Source of the DNA: Vallitalea sp.
GTDB taxonomy: Bacteria; Bacillota; Clostridia; Lachnospirales; Vallitaleaceae
Direction of reading: 5' to 3'
Assembly (NCBI RefSeq): GCF_025211055.1
Contig: NZ_JAOARO010000087.1
Coordinates: 1-64,000, forward strand
Length of the DNA stretch: 64,000 nt
Positions 55,141 through 64,000 of the stretch are shown one piece after another. A program made the translations under genes and the position numbers. Positions within the stretch are counted from its first letter, which is position 1; the number at the start of each line of letters is the position of its first letter. The notes beneath the pieces were generated by a model that was not told the DNA's origin, searched no databases, and saw only the letters and a program-made list of their open reading frames with translations.

Positions 55141-56400
55141 ATGGACGAAAAATTTACTGAGAAGTCTTCAGCAGAAATCGTGGATGCTGTGGATAAAGAA
55201 GAAGTTAAAGAAGAAATCAAAGAAACAGAAGTAGAGAATACACCTTCAATGGAAGATTATGCTAAGGAGATTGATAATACTTTTGTTAAACTTGCAGAAG
55301 GTGATATTGTTGAAGGTAAAGTATTATCTGTAACTGATACAGAAATACTTGTTAACATAGGATATATTTCTGATGGTATTGTACCAGTGCAAGAAATAAT
55401 ACATGATGAAGATGTAAGTCTAAAAGACTTATATAAGGAAAATGACATAATCAAAGCACAAGTCACAGATCTACATGATGGTGAAGGAAATGTACTGCTT
55501 TCTATTAAAAAAGCTGAACAAATCATAGTTTGGGATGAATTAAAAGAAGCTTTTGAGAATAAAACTACAGTAAAGGTAATTGCAAAAGAAGCAGTTAAAG
55601 GTGGAATTAAGTGCGTTATAAAAGGTATAAGAGCTTTTATGCCTGGTTCTAGATTATCAGTTAATTATGTAGAAGACTTGAATGAGTTTGTAGGTAAAGA
55701 ACTAGAAGCAAGAGTAATTGACTTAGATGTAGAAAAGAAAAATGTTATTTTATCTAGAAAAGAACTTGAAAAAGAAGAACTAGAAAAGAAAAAGCATAAA
55801 TTACTTGGGGGCATTAATAAAAATGATAGAATGTCTGGTGTAGTTAAGAGAATCACTAATTTTGGAGCTTTCGTTGATATAGGTGGTATAGATGGACTTG
55901 TACATATTAATGATTTGTCATGGAAGAGAGTTAAACACCCTTCAGAAGTAGTAAACGTAGGGGACAATGTTGAAGTATATGTACTTGATGTTGATAAGGA
56001 AAGAGAAAGAATCTCACTAGGACTAAAAAATGTTAATGATGATCCATGGCTTAATATAAAAGAAAAATATACTGAAGGCAATATCTATGAAGGTACTGTT
56101 GTAAGATTATTAAGTTTTGGAGCATTTGTTATGTTAGAAGGCGGTATAGAAGGACTAGTTCATATATCAGAAATAGCTGACAAAAGAATAGAGAAACCAG
56201 AAGATGTTCTAGAAATCGGCGATAAAGTTACTGTAAAATTACTAGGCATAGATGAAGAAGGCAAGAAAATAAAACTTAGTATAAAAGAAGCTAAAGACGA
56301 TGTTAATAAAGAAGAATTTAATAAATTTAATGATGACTCAGAGATATCAACTAGTTTGAAAGATGTTTTTAAAGGAATAATGGATAATTTTAAAGAATAA
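55141..56400 (+). CDS. S1-domain RNA-binding protein (ribosomal protein S1 homologue)
   Basis: A 419-residue protein with four S1 OB-fold repeats after an acidic N-terminus: about 50-122, 137-205, 222-290 and 307-376. Repeats 3 and 4 show the classic GAFVDIGGIDGLVHINDLSW and GAFVMLEGGIEGLVHISEIA cores. Such four-repeat proteins in Firmicutes replace the six-repeat S1 and may aid initiation on structured mRNA. AAAGGAG is 7 bases before the ATG. Confidence 0.93.
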   Translation: MDEKFTEKSSAEIVDAVDKEEVKEEIKETEVENTPSMEDYAKEIDNTFVKLAEGDIVEGKVLSVTDTEILVNIGYISDGIVPVQEIIHDEDVSLKDLYKENDIIKAQVTDLHDGEGNVLLSIKKAEQIIVWDELKEAFENKTTVKVIAKEAVKGGIKCVIKGIRAFMPGSRLSVNYVEDLNEFVGKELEARVIDLDVEKKNVILSRKELEKEELEKKKHKLLGGINKNDRMSGVVKRITNFGAFVDIGGIDGLVHINDLSWKRVKHPSEVVNVGDNVEVYVLDVDKERERISLGLKNVNDDPWLNIKEKYTEGNIYEGTVVRLLSFGAFVMLEGGIEGLVHISEIADKRIEKPEDVLEIGDKVTVKLLGIDEEGKKIKLSIKEAKDDVNKEEFNKFNDDSEISTSLKDVFKGIMDNFKE

Positions 56401-56442
56401 TTCAATTAGAACATATGTTGAAGAGTTCTATAATGAAATGTG

Positions 56443-56489
56443 AAGAACATTCCAAGGTATCATCGCAAATACATGGAATGTTCTTTTTA
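56443..56489 (+). terminator. Rho-independent terminator
   Basis: AAGAACATTCCA pairs with TGGAATGTTCTT around a 19-base loop, then T run. Confidence 0.85.
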
Positions 56490-56668
56490 TATAAAAAGGA
56501 AATAAAATTATATTGAAAATATTCTTGTTTTATGTCATAATTATTTAACGATGGCATTAGTTAAAAATAACATTGCATATGAAATAGTTTCCTATTTTTA
56601 TTCATTATTTTAAATATAGTAAATAAAATAAAGTAATAAGAATATTATTATAAACTGAGGAGGGAATT

Positions 56669-58234
56669 ATGAAGAAATGTCCAAAATGTAATGGTGAATG
56701 CTTAGAAGAATCTACGTTTTGTGGTATCTGTGGGTATAAATTTACAGATAATGCTGAGCCAGAAATAATTAATGAGGAGAATTTATCTATGGAAAATGAC
56801 AACAAGCAACTTAATCAAAATGACGATAAGACTATACAAGATAGTACTGTAGGAACAGATTTTAATAATAATCTTACCGATAACAACGTGATGGATAATG
56901 ACATTTACGAAGTTATTGAAGAAGGTACAGAAAAAGTTAACGATATTAAGGAAGACGATAGTAATAATAGAGGTAATAAAGGAAATAAAGTAGTTGCTGG
57001 AGTAGCTGTTGGAGTTATAGTTGCAGTCTTAGCTCTAGCTACAGTATTAATATTTGGAAAAAACTTATTTAGTAAAAAAAGCGGGGAAGAGAAATTAGTA
57101 GATGCTTATGAAAAATTATTAAAAGCTAACTCAATAGACTTAGATTATAACTTTTCTTTTACTGATTTAGACATTCAAGGTATGGACACTAGTGATCCAC
57201 AAGCAGCACTTGTTGCAAATATCATTAAAGATTTTAGTTTTGATGTAAATACTAAAATGGATAAAAAAGAGCATATTATGGAAGGGGTTATCAACGTTAA
57301 TATGCAGAATAATAAACTAATGGCTGCTGATTTCTATGTTGATAAAGAATTAGTTGGAATCAATATACCTTTCATATATGATAGGACTCTCTACGTTACA
57401 TGGGACAGTCTATTCAATAAGATAAAAGAAAAAACAGACATTAGTATTGATTGGAAAGATTATCTAGAACTATTAGACAAAGATAATTATCCATCAGCTA
57501 AAAATATTGATAAAAGTAAATACAATGAATTAACTAGTGAATTTGTCAAAGGAATACTAGGAAATATAACTAAAGAATCAGTAAGAGTTGGTGATAAAAA
57601 TATTAGTTGTGATAAGTATCCATTACAATTCGATTATTCTAAAATGATGGAATTTGTTTTTAAGATAATGGATGAAATGGTAACTGATAAAGATGCCAAA
57701 GCATTTATTTATGAAGTTGTTGATAAAGTTTCAGAAAAAATTATTGCCAATGAAGATTATACATATTTTGATATAACTGAGGAAGAATTTAAAAATGGTA
57801 TCGAAGAATTCAAGAATAATTATGAAGATATGTTAGATGAATTAGATGGTAAAACTATCTTGCAGAAGATGGCAGAAGAAGGATTTGATATTAATACCTT
57901 AACAGATCTAATGGAAGCAGGAATTAATATTAAGGCAGATGTTTTTGTTGACAAGAACAATACCATAAGAAAAGTTGATTTCATTGAAGAGATTAATGAT
58001 ACTAAGGCAAACATGAAAATGGGAGTAAAATTAGAATGTGTAATCAACTCAATAGATAAGAAACTTGAGTTTAATGGTGTTGACAAATCAGAAGGTGTTA
58101 ATCCTATAGAACTTGATCAACAACAGATAGAAGAGTTAATTGTTGAAATGCAAAATACAATAATGGGTAAGGTGATGACTAACCCATTCTTAAGTCAATT
58201 AATAGGACAGTTTAGTGGAGGTCAAATGCAGTAA
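56669..58234 (+). CDS. Zinc-ribbon membrane protein with large extracytoplasmic domain
   Basis: A 521-residue protein. Residues 1-25 form a zinc ribbon (CPKCNGEC, CGICG). An acidic Asn/Asp linker follows, then one membrane helix (VVAGVAVGVIVAVLALATVLIF, about 111-132). Residues 145-521 form an outside domain of repeated strands and helices, like a lipoprotein-type fold of clostridial DUF proteins; no enzyme motif is visible. It is the first of a row of four genes, with two ABC-2 permeases next. It may couple an inside signal to the envelope. Confidence 0.82.
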   Translation: MKKCPKCNGECLEESTFCGICGYKFTDNAEPEIINEENLSMENDNKQLNQNDDKTIQDSTVGTDFNNNLTDNNVMDNDIYEVIEEGTEKVNDIKEDDSNNRGNKGNKVVAGVAVGVIVAVLALATVLIFGKNLFSKKSGEEKLVDAYEKLLKANSIDLDYNFSFTDLDIQGMDTSDPQAALVANIIKDFSFDVNTKMDKKEHIMEGVINVNMQNNKLMAADFYVDKELVGINIPFIYDRTLYVTWDSLFNKIKEKTDISIDWKDYLELLDKDNYPSAKNIDKSKYNELTSEFVKGILGNITKESVRVGDKNISCDKYPLQFDYSKMMEFVFKIMDEMVTDKDAKAFIYEVVDKVSEKIIANEDYTYFDITEEEFKNGIEEFKNNYEDMLDELDGKTILQKMAEEGFDINTLTDLMEAGINIKADVFVDKNNTIRKVDFIEEINDTKANMKMGVKLECVINSIDKKLEFNGVDKSEGVNPIELDQQQIEELIVEMQNTIMGKVMTNPFLSQLIGQFSGGQMQ

Positions 58235-58235
58235 A

Positions 58236-59447
58236 ATGATAATTACTTTTTGGGGACTATTTAATAAAAATTTCAAAGAGTTGATAAGAGAAAAAAAACG
58301 AAACATTTTATTGTTTGTTTTACCTATAGCTATATTTGTATTTGTATTCTTGTTTTTTACCAATAGCCAAGTAGAAAAATCATTTGTAAAACCTATCAAC
58401 ATAGGTATAATTGATAATGATAAAAGCTTGTATAGTTCAGCTCTTATTGAAGCTTATAAAGGTAATGAGTCGTTTACCGACTTTATCAATATAAATATTG
58501 GAAATAATGAATTAAAAGAAGCTTTTGAACAAGGAAAATATGATGCATTAGTTGAAGTTCCCGAAGATTTTGCTGATAGTTTGATGAGATTTGAGAAAGA
58601 TCCAGTAGAGGTCAAAATTGCTTATAAGGACCCTGTGAAAGCAATTTTGTTTAAAAATGTTATGGAAAGCTATGAAAATTATATTACTTCTGTTCAAGTG
58701 GGAGTAGAAGTATTATATGATAAAATGAAAGAACTGTCTATGACTAATGAGGAGATTTCATTGTATAACAATGAAATCTCCTATGAATTAGTTATGACTT
58801 CAGTAGGAAGAAATAGATTTTTTAGATATAATGAACTAATCAATATACCTTCTACCACATCAGTTAATTACTTTTTTATAGGGGTAATAATGATGTTCTT
58901 AATGTACATGTCTATATTTACAGCTATAGATTTACTTAGAGAAAGAGAGCATATGTGTTTTAAAAGATTAAAAATAGCTAGAATATCAATTTTTAGATAT
59001 CTATTAAGTAAATTACTTAGCTCTACAGTTTTTATTTTTATTATTGTAATAGTATGGTTTTTAATGATATCAATCACTACCAATCTAACCATTCATAATA
59101 ATCTAGGATATATAGTTTTATATATTATAAACTGCATATTGTTTGCAGTGAGTTTTGCTATGTTTATTTCTAGCTTGTTAAAAAGAGATGAGAATGTCAT
59201 ATTAGTCAGTAATATATTTATTTTCATAAATGCCATTATAGGTGGCAGTATAATTCCAATACATTATATGCCTGATGTACTAAGAAAGATAGCTGTGATT
59301 ACTCCTAATTATTGGATGATTAAAGGAATGCTATATTTAGATAGTGGGTATAAGTACATGTATGGTATTATAATTATGGGTGTGTTTATTTTAATGAGTA
59401 TATTGCTTACATACTTATCTTTTGTAAGATACAAAAATAGCAACTAA
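58236..59447 (+). CDS. ABC-2-type transporter permease
   Basis: A 403-residue ABC-2 permease. One N-terminal helix (NILLFVLPIAIFVFVFLFF) precedes an extracytoplasmic domain (INIGIIDNDKSLYS, YDALVEVPEDFADSL), then five helices at 215-400 with ITPNYWMIKGM near the end. This is the NatB/YhgE-like architecture. GGAGG, inside the end of the preceding gene, is 14 bases from the chosen ATG, which is long; GTG at 58215 is less likely. No ATP-binding subunit is adjacent. Confidence 0.85.
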   Translation: MIITFWGLFNKNFKELIREKKRNILLFVLPIAIFVFVFLFFTNSQVEKSFVKPINIGIIDNDKSLYSSALIEAYKGNESFTDFININIGNNELKEAFEQGKYDALVEVPEDFADSLMRFEKDPVEVKIAYKDPVKAILFKNVMESYENYITSVQVGVEVLYDKMKELSMTNEEISLYNNEISYELVMTSVGRNRFFRYNELINIPSTTSVNYFFIGVIMMFLMYMSIFTAIDLLREREHMCFKRLKIARISIFRYLLSKLLSSTVFIFIIVIVWFLMISITTNLTIHNNLGYIVLYIINCILFAVSFAMFISSLLKRDENVILVSNIFIFINAIIGGSIIPIHYMPDVLRKIAVITPNYWMIKGMLYLDSGYKYMYGIIIMGVFILMSILLTYLSFVRYKNSN

Positions 59448-59486
59448 TGTACCAGAAAGAAATAAAGTATAGAAAATGGTGATAGT

Positions 59487-60710
59487 ATGAACAGGTTGTT
59501 TAACATATTGCAAAGTAGATTGAAGTTATTGTTTAAAAGTAAAATAATTATTATATTATTAATTATAATGATAAGCTTACCTTGTATGCTCGTTGGTACT
59601 TTGTATCATAATGCTGATGAGAGTAGTAGCATACCTGTTGCCGTAGTAGACAAGGATGTCACTGACATGTCTAAGAATATATTGGATAATCTGGATGATG
59701 ATAAGATTTTACGTGTTATCCGTAGTACTGAAACTGAAGCAATGAGCAAATTGAAAAATGGACAGATTGAAGCTATATATATATTAAAAAAAGATCTAGA
59801 AGACAATATTATCAATGAGAAATATGATGAGATTATTGATGTCTATTATATAAGAGGTAGCAATATTGCAAAATTTATAGGAGACATATTTGCTGAAAAA
59901 GTATTAAGAGATTTATGTTTGACTAAAAGTATCAATCTACTAGAAAGATCTTTAGAAGAAAATGATTATGATGGCAAAGATGCTATTCTAAAAGAAGCTT
60001 ATAAATATGGGCTTTCTATGCAAGATTATAGTAATGATAAGCATTATTATATAAAGGTTGAATTTGTTGATAGCAACAAATCCAGTATTGATGAAAAGAC
60101 TATTCATAATGATTTGATTTACAAAAAGATGATATTAGGTATAATCATTTCTTTTATATCTTTTTTCTTATTATTTGCTGCTATTAGCATTATTAAAGAT
60201 AAAGAGAATGGTATGCTAGGGAAAATACAGATAACAAGTACTAATAATGCAACTATTATATTAGGCAACTATTTGAGTCTAGTTGTTTCAGGTAGTATCA
60301 TTGGGATGATTTTTTCGATAATCAATAGTGTATATGCTACAGATAATCATCTAAAAATATTTTTTGGTACTTTTATTGCATTACTTATGTTTATTATAAG
60401 TATATCATCATTGATTATGTTCTTTACTAGTGTAATAGACAAGACTGATACATATACTATGATATTCACAATATTTATATTGATTATGGGAATTGTCAGC
60501 GGTAGTTTTTTCAGTATTGACTTGCTTTCTTGGGGAATTAAAAGTCTATGCTATTTAATTCCTAATTATTGGACATTGAATTATCTGATAGATATTATTA
60601 CTGTAGGATTTGATATCATTGATTTATTGAACTACATTGGAATAATGTTACTATATACAATTATAATGATATTAATAACATATTCTATTAATAAATACGG
60701 AGAAAGGTGA
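59487..60710 (+). CDS. ABC-2-type transporter permease, second subunit
   Basis: A 407-residue paralogue of the preceding gene with the same layout: helix at 20-38, outside domain (IPVAVVDKDVTDMSKNIL, KNGQIEAIYILKKD), and helices at 210-400 with LCYLIPNYWTLNYLID. The two would form a heterodimeric membrane part. Their ATPase must be supplied elsewhere or lie outside the window. It ends 8 bases before an unknown gene. Confidence 0.85.
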   Translation: MNRLFNILQSRLKLLFKSKIIIILLIIMISLPCMLVGTLYHNADESSSIPVAVVDKDVTDMSKNILDNLDDDKILRVIRSTETEAMSKLKNGQIEAIYILKKDLEDNIINEKYDEIIDVYYIRGSNIAKFIGDIFAEKVLRDLCLTKSINLLERSLEENDYDGKDAILKEAYKYGLSMQDYSNDKHYYIKVEFVDSNKSSIDEKTIHNDLIYKKMILGIIISFISFFLLFAAISIIKDKENGMLGKIQITSTNNATIILGNYLSLVVSGSIIGMIFSIINSVYATDNHLKIFFGTFIALLMFIISISSLIMFFTSVIDKTDTYTMIFTIFILIMGIVSGSFFSIDLLSWGIKSLCYLIPNYWTLNYLIDIITVGFDIIDLLNYIGIMLLYTIIMILITYSINKYGER

Positions 60711-60718
60711 TAAGATAA

Positions 60719-62146
60719 ATGGAACCAATGAATTTTTCTACCATAAAAAACAATATTAGAACTAATAAAAATCTAGAAAGTACATTAGAGCAGTTAGCAG
60801 AAAATTATCAGTTTAGTCAATATAAAGTTGCTGTTTATGATCTATTATTTAATTGTATTACTTTTCTTGAGATGTTGGATGATACAAAAAATAATAATTA
60901 CCTATTAAAAGATAGCCAATCCAAAGAAATAACTAAATGGGTTATAGCAATATTTGACAACTACGCAAATCTTGAAAGTTTAGTTTATGAGAGACAAGAT
61001 TTAATGAAAATTAGGGATAAAATCGAGTCAAATATTGAGATGCTATCATATTATACTGATGAAGTTGAAACATATGAATACATTTTAAATAGAATAGAAG
61101 GTAGATTCATTCATAATTATTATGACTTAGAAGATGATAGTAGTTTTGCTGGTAATCTTCTACAATTCATCTTTGAGACAGATGAAAATATAGTAATAAA
61201 TGAAAAGATAAAATTGACTTTAAGTCAGCTACCTATAAGAATAACTAAAAATAAATTCCATGAATATATAGAGAATTCACTTGAACTATACAAAGGTGCT
61301 TACATATCAGACTTAAATAATTTTATTGATATGTTAAAAGGTACTGCAATACTTGGACAAGATTATAAAGGTTACCATAGAGACATATGGGAGAATATAG
61401 AGATTCTTAGAAATACGGATTATAAGAATATAGAAAAGCCACAATATGATAACATTGTTGATATCAAAATAGATATAGCAAATAAAATTGAAAAGATTTA
61501 TTCAGTATATACGTTAGGAGCTAGTATCATAAACAACTTGATAGAAATCAGTTATTGTGACAGGTTTAGTTCATTTGCTGATAATGATACTTTACATATA
61601 GTAGATGAGTTATTTCATATAATTAAAATAAAAGGTGAAAAGATTGGTGCTGATGATGAACTTTTTAACTCACTTGAAAGAATAGAAGGTGTTATAGAAA
61701 CTAATCTGGGTGATATAGAAAAATATGCACCAGTAATAGAAACAGCGAATACAAAGTATAATAAGTTTATTAAGGAATATGGTTTTTCTGTTACTTATAA
61801 AAACATACAAAAACTAGATTATATGTCAGCTACGTCAAGTTATTTTATGAATCCTGAAAAAATGGATATGACAGAAGATGATGATAGAATAGATGAATTT
61901 ACTCTAGCAAAAATCAAAAAGGAATTAATTTTTTGTATTGATGAGTATCTAAAGGATAAATCTCAAATATACAGACGAGCAATTATGTCACGATTATTAT
62001 ATTATTTACCAGTGACATTCAAGAAACCCCAAGAAATCCACAGCTATATTATTAATTCATTAGAACAATGCTCTGATTTAAATGAAAAAAATGCTTCTAA
62101 GGAGTTATTGAGACAGGTAATAGATGATCTATCGCCTTTATCATAA
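60719..62146 (+). CDS. Unknown 475-aa helical protein linked to the ABC-2 permeases
   Basis: I do not recognise the family. It is soluble, acidic and almost wholly helical, without signal peptide, membrane segment or nucleotide-binding motif. It has long stretches of charged helix (for example residues 92-125 and 300-330) and a C-terminal IKKELIFCIDEYL segment. It lies 8 bases behind the second permease and is probably in the same operon. It could be a cytosolic partner or regulator of the permeases. Confidence 0.75.
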   Translation: MEPMNFSTIKNNIRTNKNLESTLEQLAENYQFSQYKVAVYDLLFNCITFLEMLDDTKNNNYLLKDSQSKEITKWVIAIFDNYANLESLVYERQDLMKIRDKIESNIEMLSYYTDEVETYEYILNRIEGRFIHNYYDLEDDSSFAGNLLQFIFETDENIVINEKIKLTLSQLPIRITKNKFHEYIENSLELYKGAYISDLNNFIDMLKGTAILGQDYKGYHRDIWENIEILRNTDYKNIEKPQYDNIVDIKIDIANKIEKIYSVYTLGASIINNLIEISYCDRFSSFADNDTLHIVDELFHIIKIKGEKIGADDELFNSLERIEGVIETNLGDIEKYAPVIETANTKYNKFIKEYGFSVTYKNIQKLDYMSATSSYFMNPEKMDMTEDDDRIDEFTLAKIKKELIFCIDEYLKDKSQIYRRAIMSRLLYYLPVTFKKPQEIHSYIINSLEQCSDLNEKNASKELLRQVIDDLSPLS

Positions 62147-62262
62147 TTAAATATTATTGGTTGCATAAAAAATACTTTTCTAATAATATTATATTTTTTT
62201 ATGGGTATAATATTATTATCAACTATGATTGATTAACAATTATACAAGAAAGGTAGACGAAA

Positions 62263-62433
62263 ATGGAGCAAAAACAATTTACTAAATTCTTTGAGAACTA
62301 TAAACACGCTGATGTAGATAGAAAAATTGAATTATATTGTTCTACACAAGGTTTATCTGAGAATCAATATATGCAGCTTCTTAGAGCTTTTCCTGTTAAT
62401 AAGATACCTAAGCTTGAAAAAGCACTTAGCTAA
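62263..62433 (+). CDS. Small hypothetical protein, 56 aa
   Basis: GAAAGGTAG precedes an ATG with 56 codons. The product is helical and basic (MEQKQFTKFFENYKHAD, QYMQLLRAFPVNKIPKLEKAL) with no recognised domain. A clear terminator follows, which supports an independent gene. Confidence 0.65.
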   Translation: MEQKQFTKFFENYKHADVDRKIELYCSTQGLSENQYMQLLRAFPVNKIPKLEKALS

Positions 62434-62441
62434 TAAGAATT

Positions 62442-62480
62442 ATCCTTTCATTAAGATTACACTTGATGGAAGGATTTTTA
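62442..62480 (+). terminator. Rho-independent terminator
   Basis: ATCCTTTCAT pairs with ATGGAAGGAT with one T-G, followed by T5. Confidence 0.82.
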
Positions 62481-62614
62481 TTATACTATAATACTATTAC
62501 TTAATACCAAAAATATATTGTATTATAATTTTTTTTTGCTATACTATTAATATAAGTTATTTTGATGTTATTGATAATGCATCATTTAGAGTCATAGGTT
62601 AAAAGGGTGTTTAT

Positions 62615-62929
62615 ATGGAATATGCAGACAACATATATATAAGTAAAGAGATCAATGATAAAAAAGCAAATAAAATATTTAAGAAGCTAAAAAGAAAAAA
62701 ACATATAAGGGATGTTTATTTTTTGACGTGTATAGAAGAATCAAAAAATCCTATGGAAATATTACTATCAACTGAATTATATAGACTACAAGATAAGGGA
62801 AATACATTTTTAATAATAGGTATTGCCAAGGGCAGAGATAATGCATTTGAGTTGGTTAGAGACATATATGATGATGTGTATACCAGTTCTTCTACTGTTA
62901 ATTTAAAAGCCTATTTTAAGACTAGTTAA
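62615..62929 (+). CDS. Conserved-looking hypothetical protein, 104 aa
   Basis: A 104-residue soluble alpha/beta protein. It has a strongly basic stretch (KKANKIFKKLKRKKHIRD, residues 17-34) and a central beta/helix region (TFLIIGIAKGRDNAFELVRDIYDDVY). I do not recognise it. It precedes the DUF1461 and DUF2953 genes in the same direction with gaps of 46 and 19 bases, so they may form one unit. Confidence 0.65.
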   Translation: MEYADNIYISKEINDKKANKIFKKLKRKKHIRDVYFLTCIEESKNPMEILLSTELYRLQDKGNTFLIIGIAKGRDNAFELVRDIYDDVYTSSSTVNLKAYFKTS

Positions 62930-62975
62930 TTATTTATATTACGATATATAAGGTTAATAAAGAAATGGGGATTCT

Positions 62976-63677
62976 ATGAAATACTTAAATATTGTTGGTA
63001 GTATTATAATTGGAGTTTTACTATTTTTTATTTTATTATTTACTTCAGTAGAAGTTGTTGCATACAATATAAATCATTATCAATGTCAGTATGAAAGACA
63101 TGACATTTTAGAACAAACAAACATGAGTCTTGATGAACTAACTAAAGTTACTATTAATATGATAGCCTATCTAAAAGACTCCAGAGAATCATTAGATATG
63201 AAAGCTGTTATAAATGGCAGAGAACAAGAGGTTTTTGGTGAACGTGAAAAAAGCCATATGGTTGATGTTAAAAAAATATTTGTTATAGGTACATATATAA
63301 GAAATATTAGTTTGATTATATTTGTTATAGCCATTAGTTATATGGCTATAACAAATAAGAAGATGCTGACCATTACATTTTCTATGGTTAAATATGTATT
63401 TGCTGTTATAATTATGTTGATATTAATACTAAGTGGCTTATTATTAATTGATTTCAATAAATATTTTACTATATTTCATGAAATATTTTTTTCTAATGAT
63501 CTATGGTTATTAGATCCTAAGACAGATATTCTAATTAATATAGTGCCAGAAATATTTTTCTTCCAAACAGCTATGATTATAGTAGGAATCTTTGTTGTAA
63601 GTGCCATTGTATCACTTATTATCATTGAGGTAACAAAGAAAAAATTATTTAAGCAGTATATTAAAAGTATAAAATAA
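62976..63677 (+). CDS. DUF1461/TIGR01906-family integral membrane protein
   Basis: A 233-residue protein with four membrane helices (about 8-30, 105-125, 137-157 and 197-218). The hallmark is NDLWLLDPKTDILINIVPEIFF, spanning about residues 173-194, which marks the TIGR01906/DUF1461 family. Function is unknown; relatives are widespread in Firmicutes. It is directly upstream of the DUF2953 gene. Confidence 0.9.
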   Translation: MKYLNIVGSIIIGVLLFFILLFTSVEVVAYNINHYQCQYERHDILEQTNMSLDELTKVTINMIAYLKDSRESLDMKAVINGREQEVFGEREKSHMVDVKKIFVIGTYIRNISLIIFVIAISYMAITNKKMLTITFSMVKYVFAVIIMLILILSGLLLIDFNKYFTIFHEIFFSNDLWLLDPKTDILINIVPEIFFFQTAMIIVGIFVVSAIVSLIIIEVTKKKLFKQYIKSIK

Positions 63678-63696
63678 GGTATACAGGTGGTTAATT

Positions 63697-64000
63697 ATGT
63701 TATTTATATTACTTGGATTATTAAAAATTTTTTTATATATAATATTGTTTATAATACTATTTGTGGTATTATGTATATTAACTATACTGTTTGTACCAAT
63801 AAGATATAGTACTCAAGGTGAAAAATATGATACAATAAAGTTGGATGTGAAAGTTAATTGGTTACTTCATATAGTATCATTTAAATATCATATGGATAAT
63901 GATACCAAAATGAGCCTAAAAATATTTGGTAAAGACATTATGGCAGAAAAGAAACATAAAAAGGTAAAAAAAGTTAATAATAAAAAGAGTAGGAAAAAAC
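63697..64000 (+). CDS. DUF2953-family membrane protein, partial at window end
   Basis: The first 101 codons are inside the window. CAGGTGG lies 5 bases before the ATG. One N-terminal hydrophobic segment (about 5-33) is followed by FVPIRYSTQGEKYD, VNWLLHIVSFKYH and LKIFGKDI, as in YtfI-like DUF2953 proteins, then a Lys-rich stretch. In many spore formers this gene sits beside gerW (ytfJ), so the next gene to the right may be that one. The remainder is cut off. Confidence 0.78.
   Translation, partial: MLFILLGLLKIFLYIILFIILFVVLCILTILFVPIRYSTQGEKYDTIKLDVKVNWLLHIVSFKYHMDNDTKMSLKIFGKDIMAEKKHKKVKKVNNKKSRKK

Noticed and set aside
55665..56081. Ser-rich 138-codon frame on the minus strand inside the S1-domain gene
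   Set aside because: Antisense shadow of an AT-rich coding region; no ribosome site or family match.
1..64000. CRISPR arrays, tRNA and rRNA genes
   Set aside because: No regularly spaced repeats and no tRNA or rRNA signatures were recognised by eye; a covariance search would be needed to exclude a missed tRNA.

Overview
The window is AT-rich DNA from a spore-forming anaerobe of the class Clostridia. The evidence is strong AGGAGG ribosome sites, a tandem glycine riboswitch, a T-box leader, a B12-dependent ribonucleotide reductase, and spore genes (a SpoVAF/GerA-type protein, CotF-like coat proteins, a LysM spore-type protein). Gene style resembles Vallitalea-like Lachnospirales, but that genus guess is weak. 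No rRNA, tRNA or CRISPR array was seen.

Layout. 1-5.6 kb is accessory: a large serine recombinase whose only sensible start codon is ATA, a Cys-rich gene directly behind it, small orphan proteins, a HAD phosphatase, an acetyltransferase and a phage-type amidase/holin pair. 5.6-11.2 kb holds a two-gene ThrE exporter, glyA, a secreted TraB-like protein and a LUD protein. 11.4-14.1 kb is a three-gene end-joining operon (Ku, DNA ligase, LigD-type polymerase). 14.3-20.7 kb holds a degenerate EAL protein, gltX, leuA behind a leucine T-box with two terminator modules, and a FabK-like flavoprotein behind a FabT-like operator. 21-31.9 kb mixes an unknown membrane protein, a Met-rich protein, YlbF, nrdJ with NrdR boxes, an ABC-F protein, a cysteine desulfurase and YetF/DUF4363. 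32-35 kb is spore related. 35.3-41.6 kb is the glycine cleavage operon gcvT-H-PA-PB-lpd behind a glycine riboswitch, followed by an Lrp regulator and alanine dehydrogenase.

43.7-49.9 kb has a thiol peroxidase with an OhrR-like regulator, a rhomboid-like protein, an Asp/Tyr/Cys-rich protein, a short MutS2 paralogue without Smr domain, and two Sm-like small proteins, one carrying a Gly/Cys-rich insert. 50-56.4 kb has an MscS channel, ung, topB, coat proteins and an S1-domain protein. 56.7-64 kb has a zinc-ribbon membrane protein, two ABC-2 permeases with no ATPase, an unknown 475-residue protein, DUF1461 and the start of a DUF2953 gene.

The best candidate for something undescribed is 46.25-46.67 kb. 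A consensus promoter is followed by a seven-codon ORF (MAKVFFN) with a good ribosome site, then a terminator, upstream of the short MutS2 paralogue. MutS2 of Bacillus is reported to act on collided ribosomes, so this could be a translation-sensing attenuator controlling a ribosome-rescue ATPase. The link is inference. Other points of interest are the ATA-start recombinase beside a gene that may be split, the double-module T-box, and the coat-like Sm paralogue pair.
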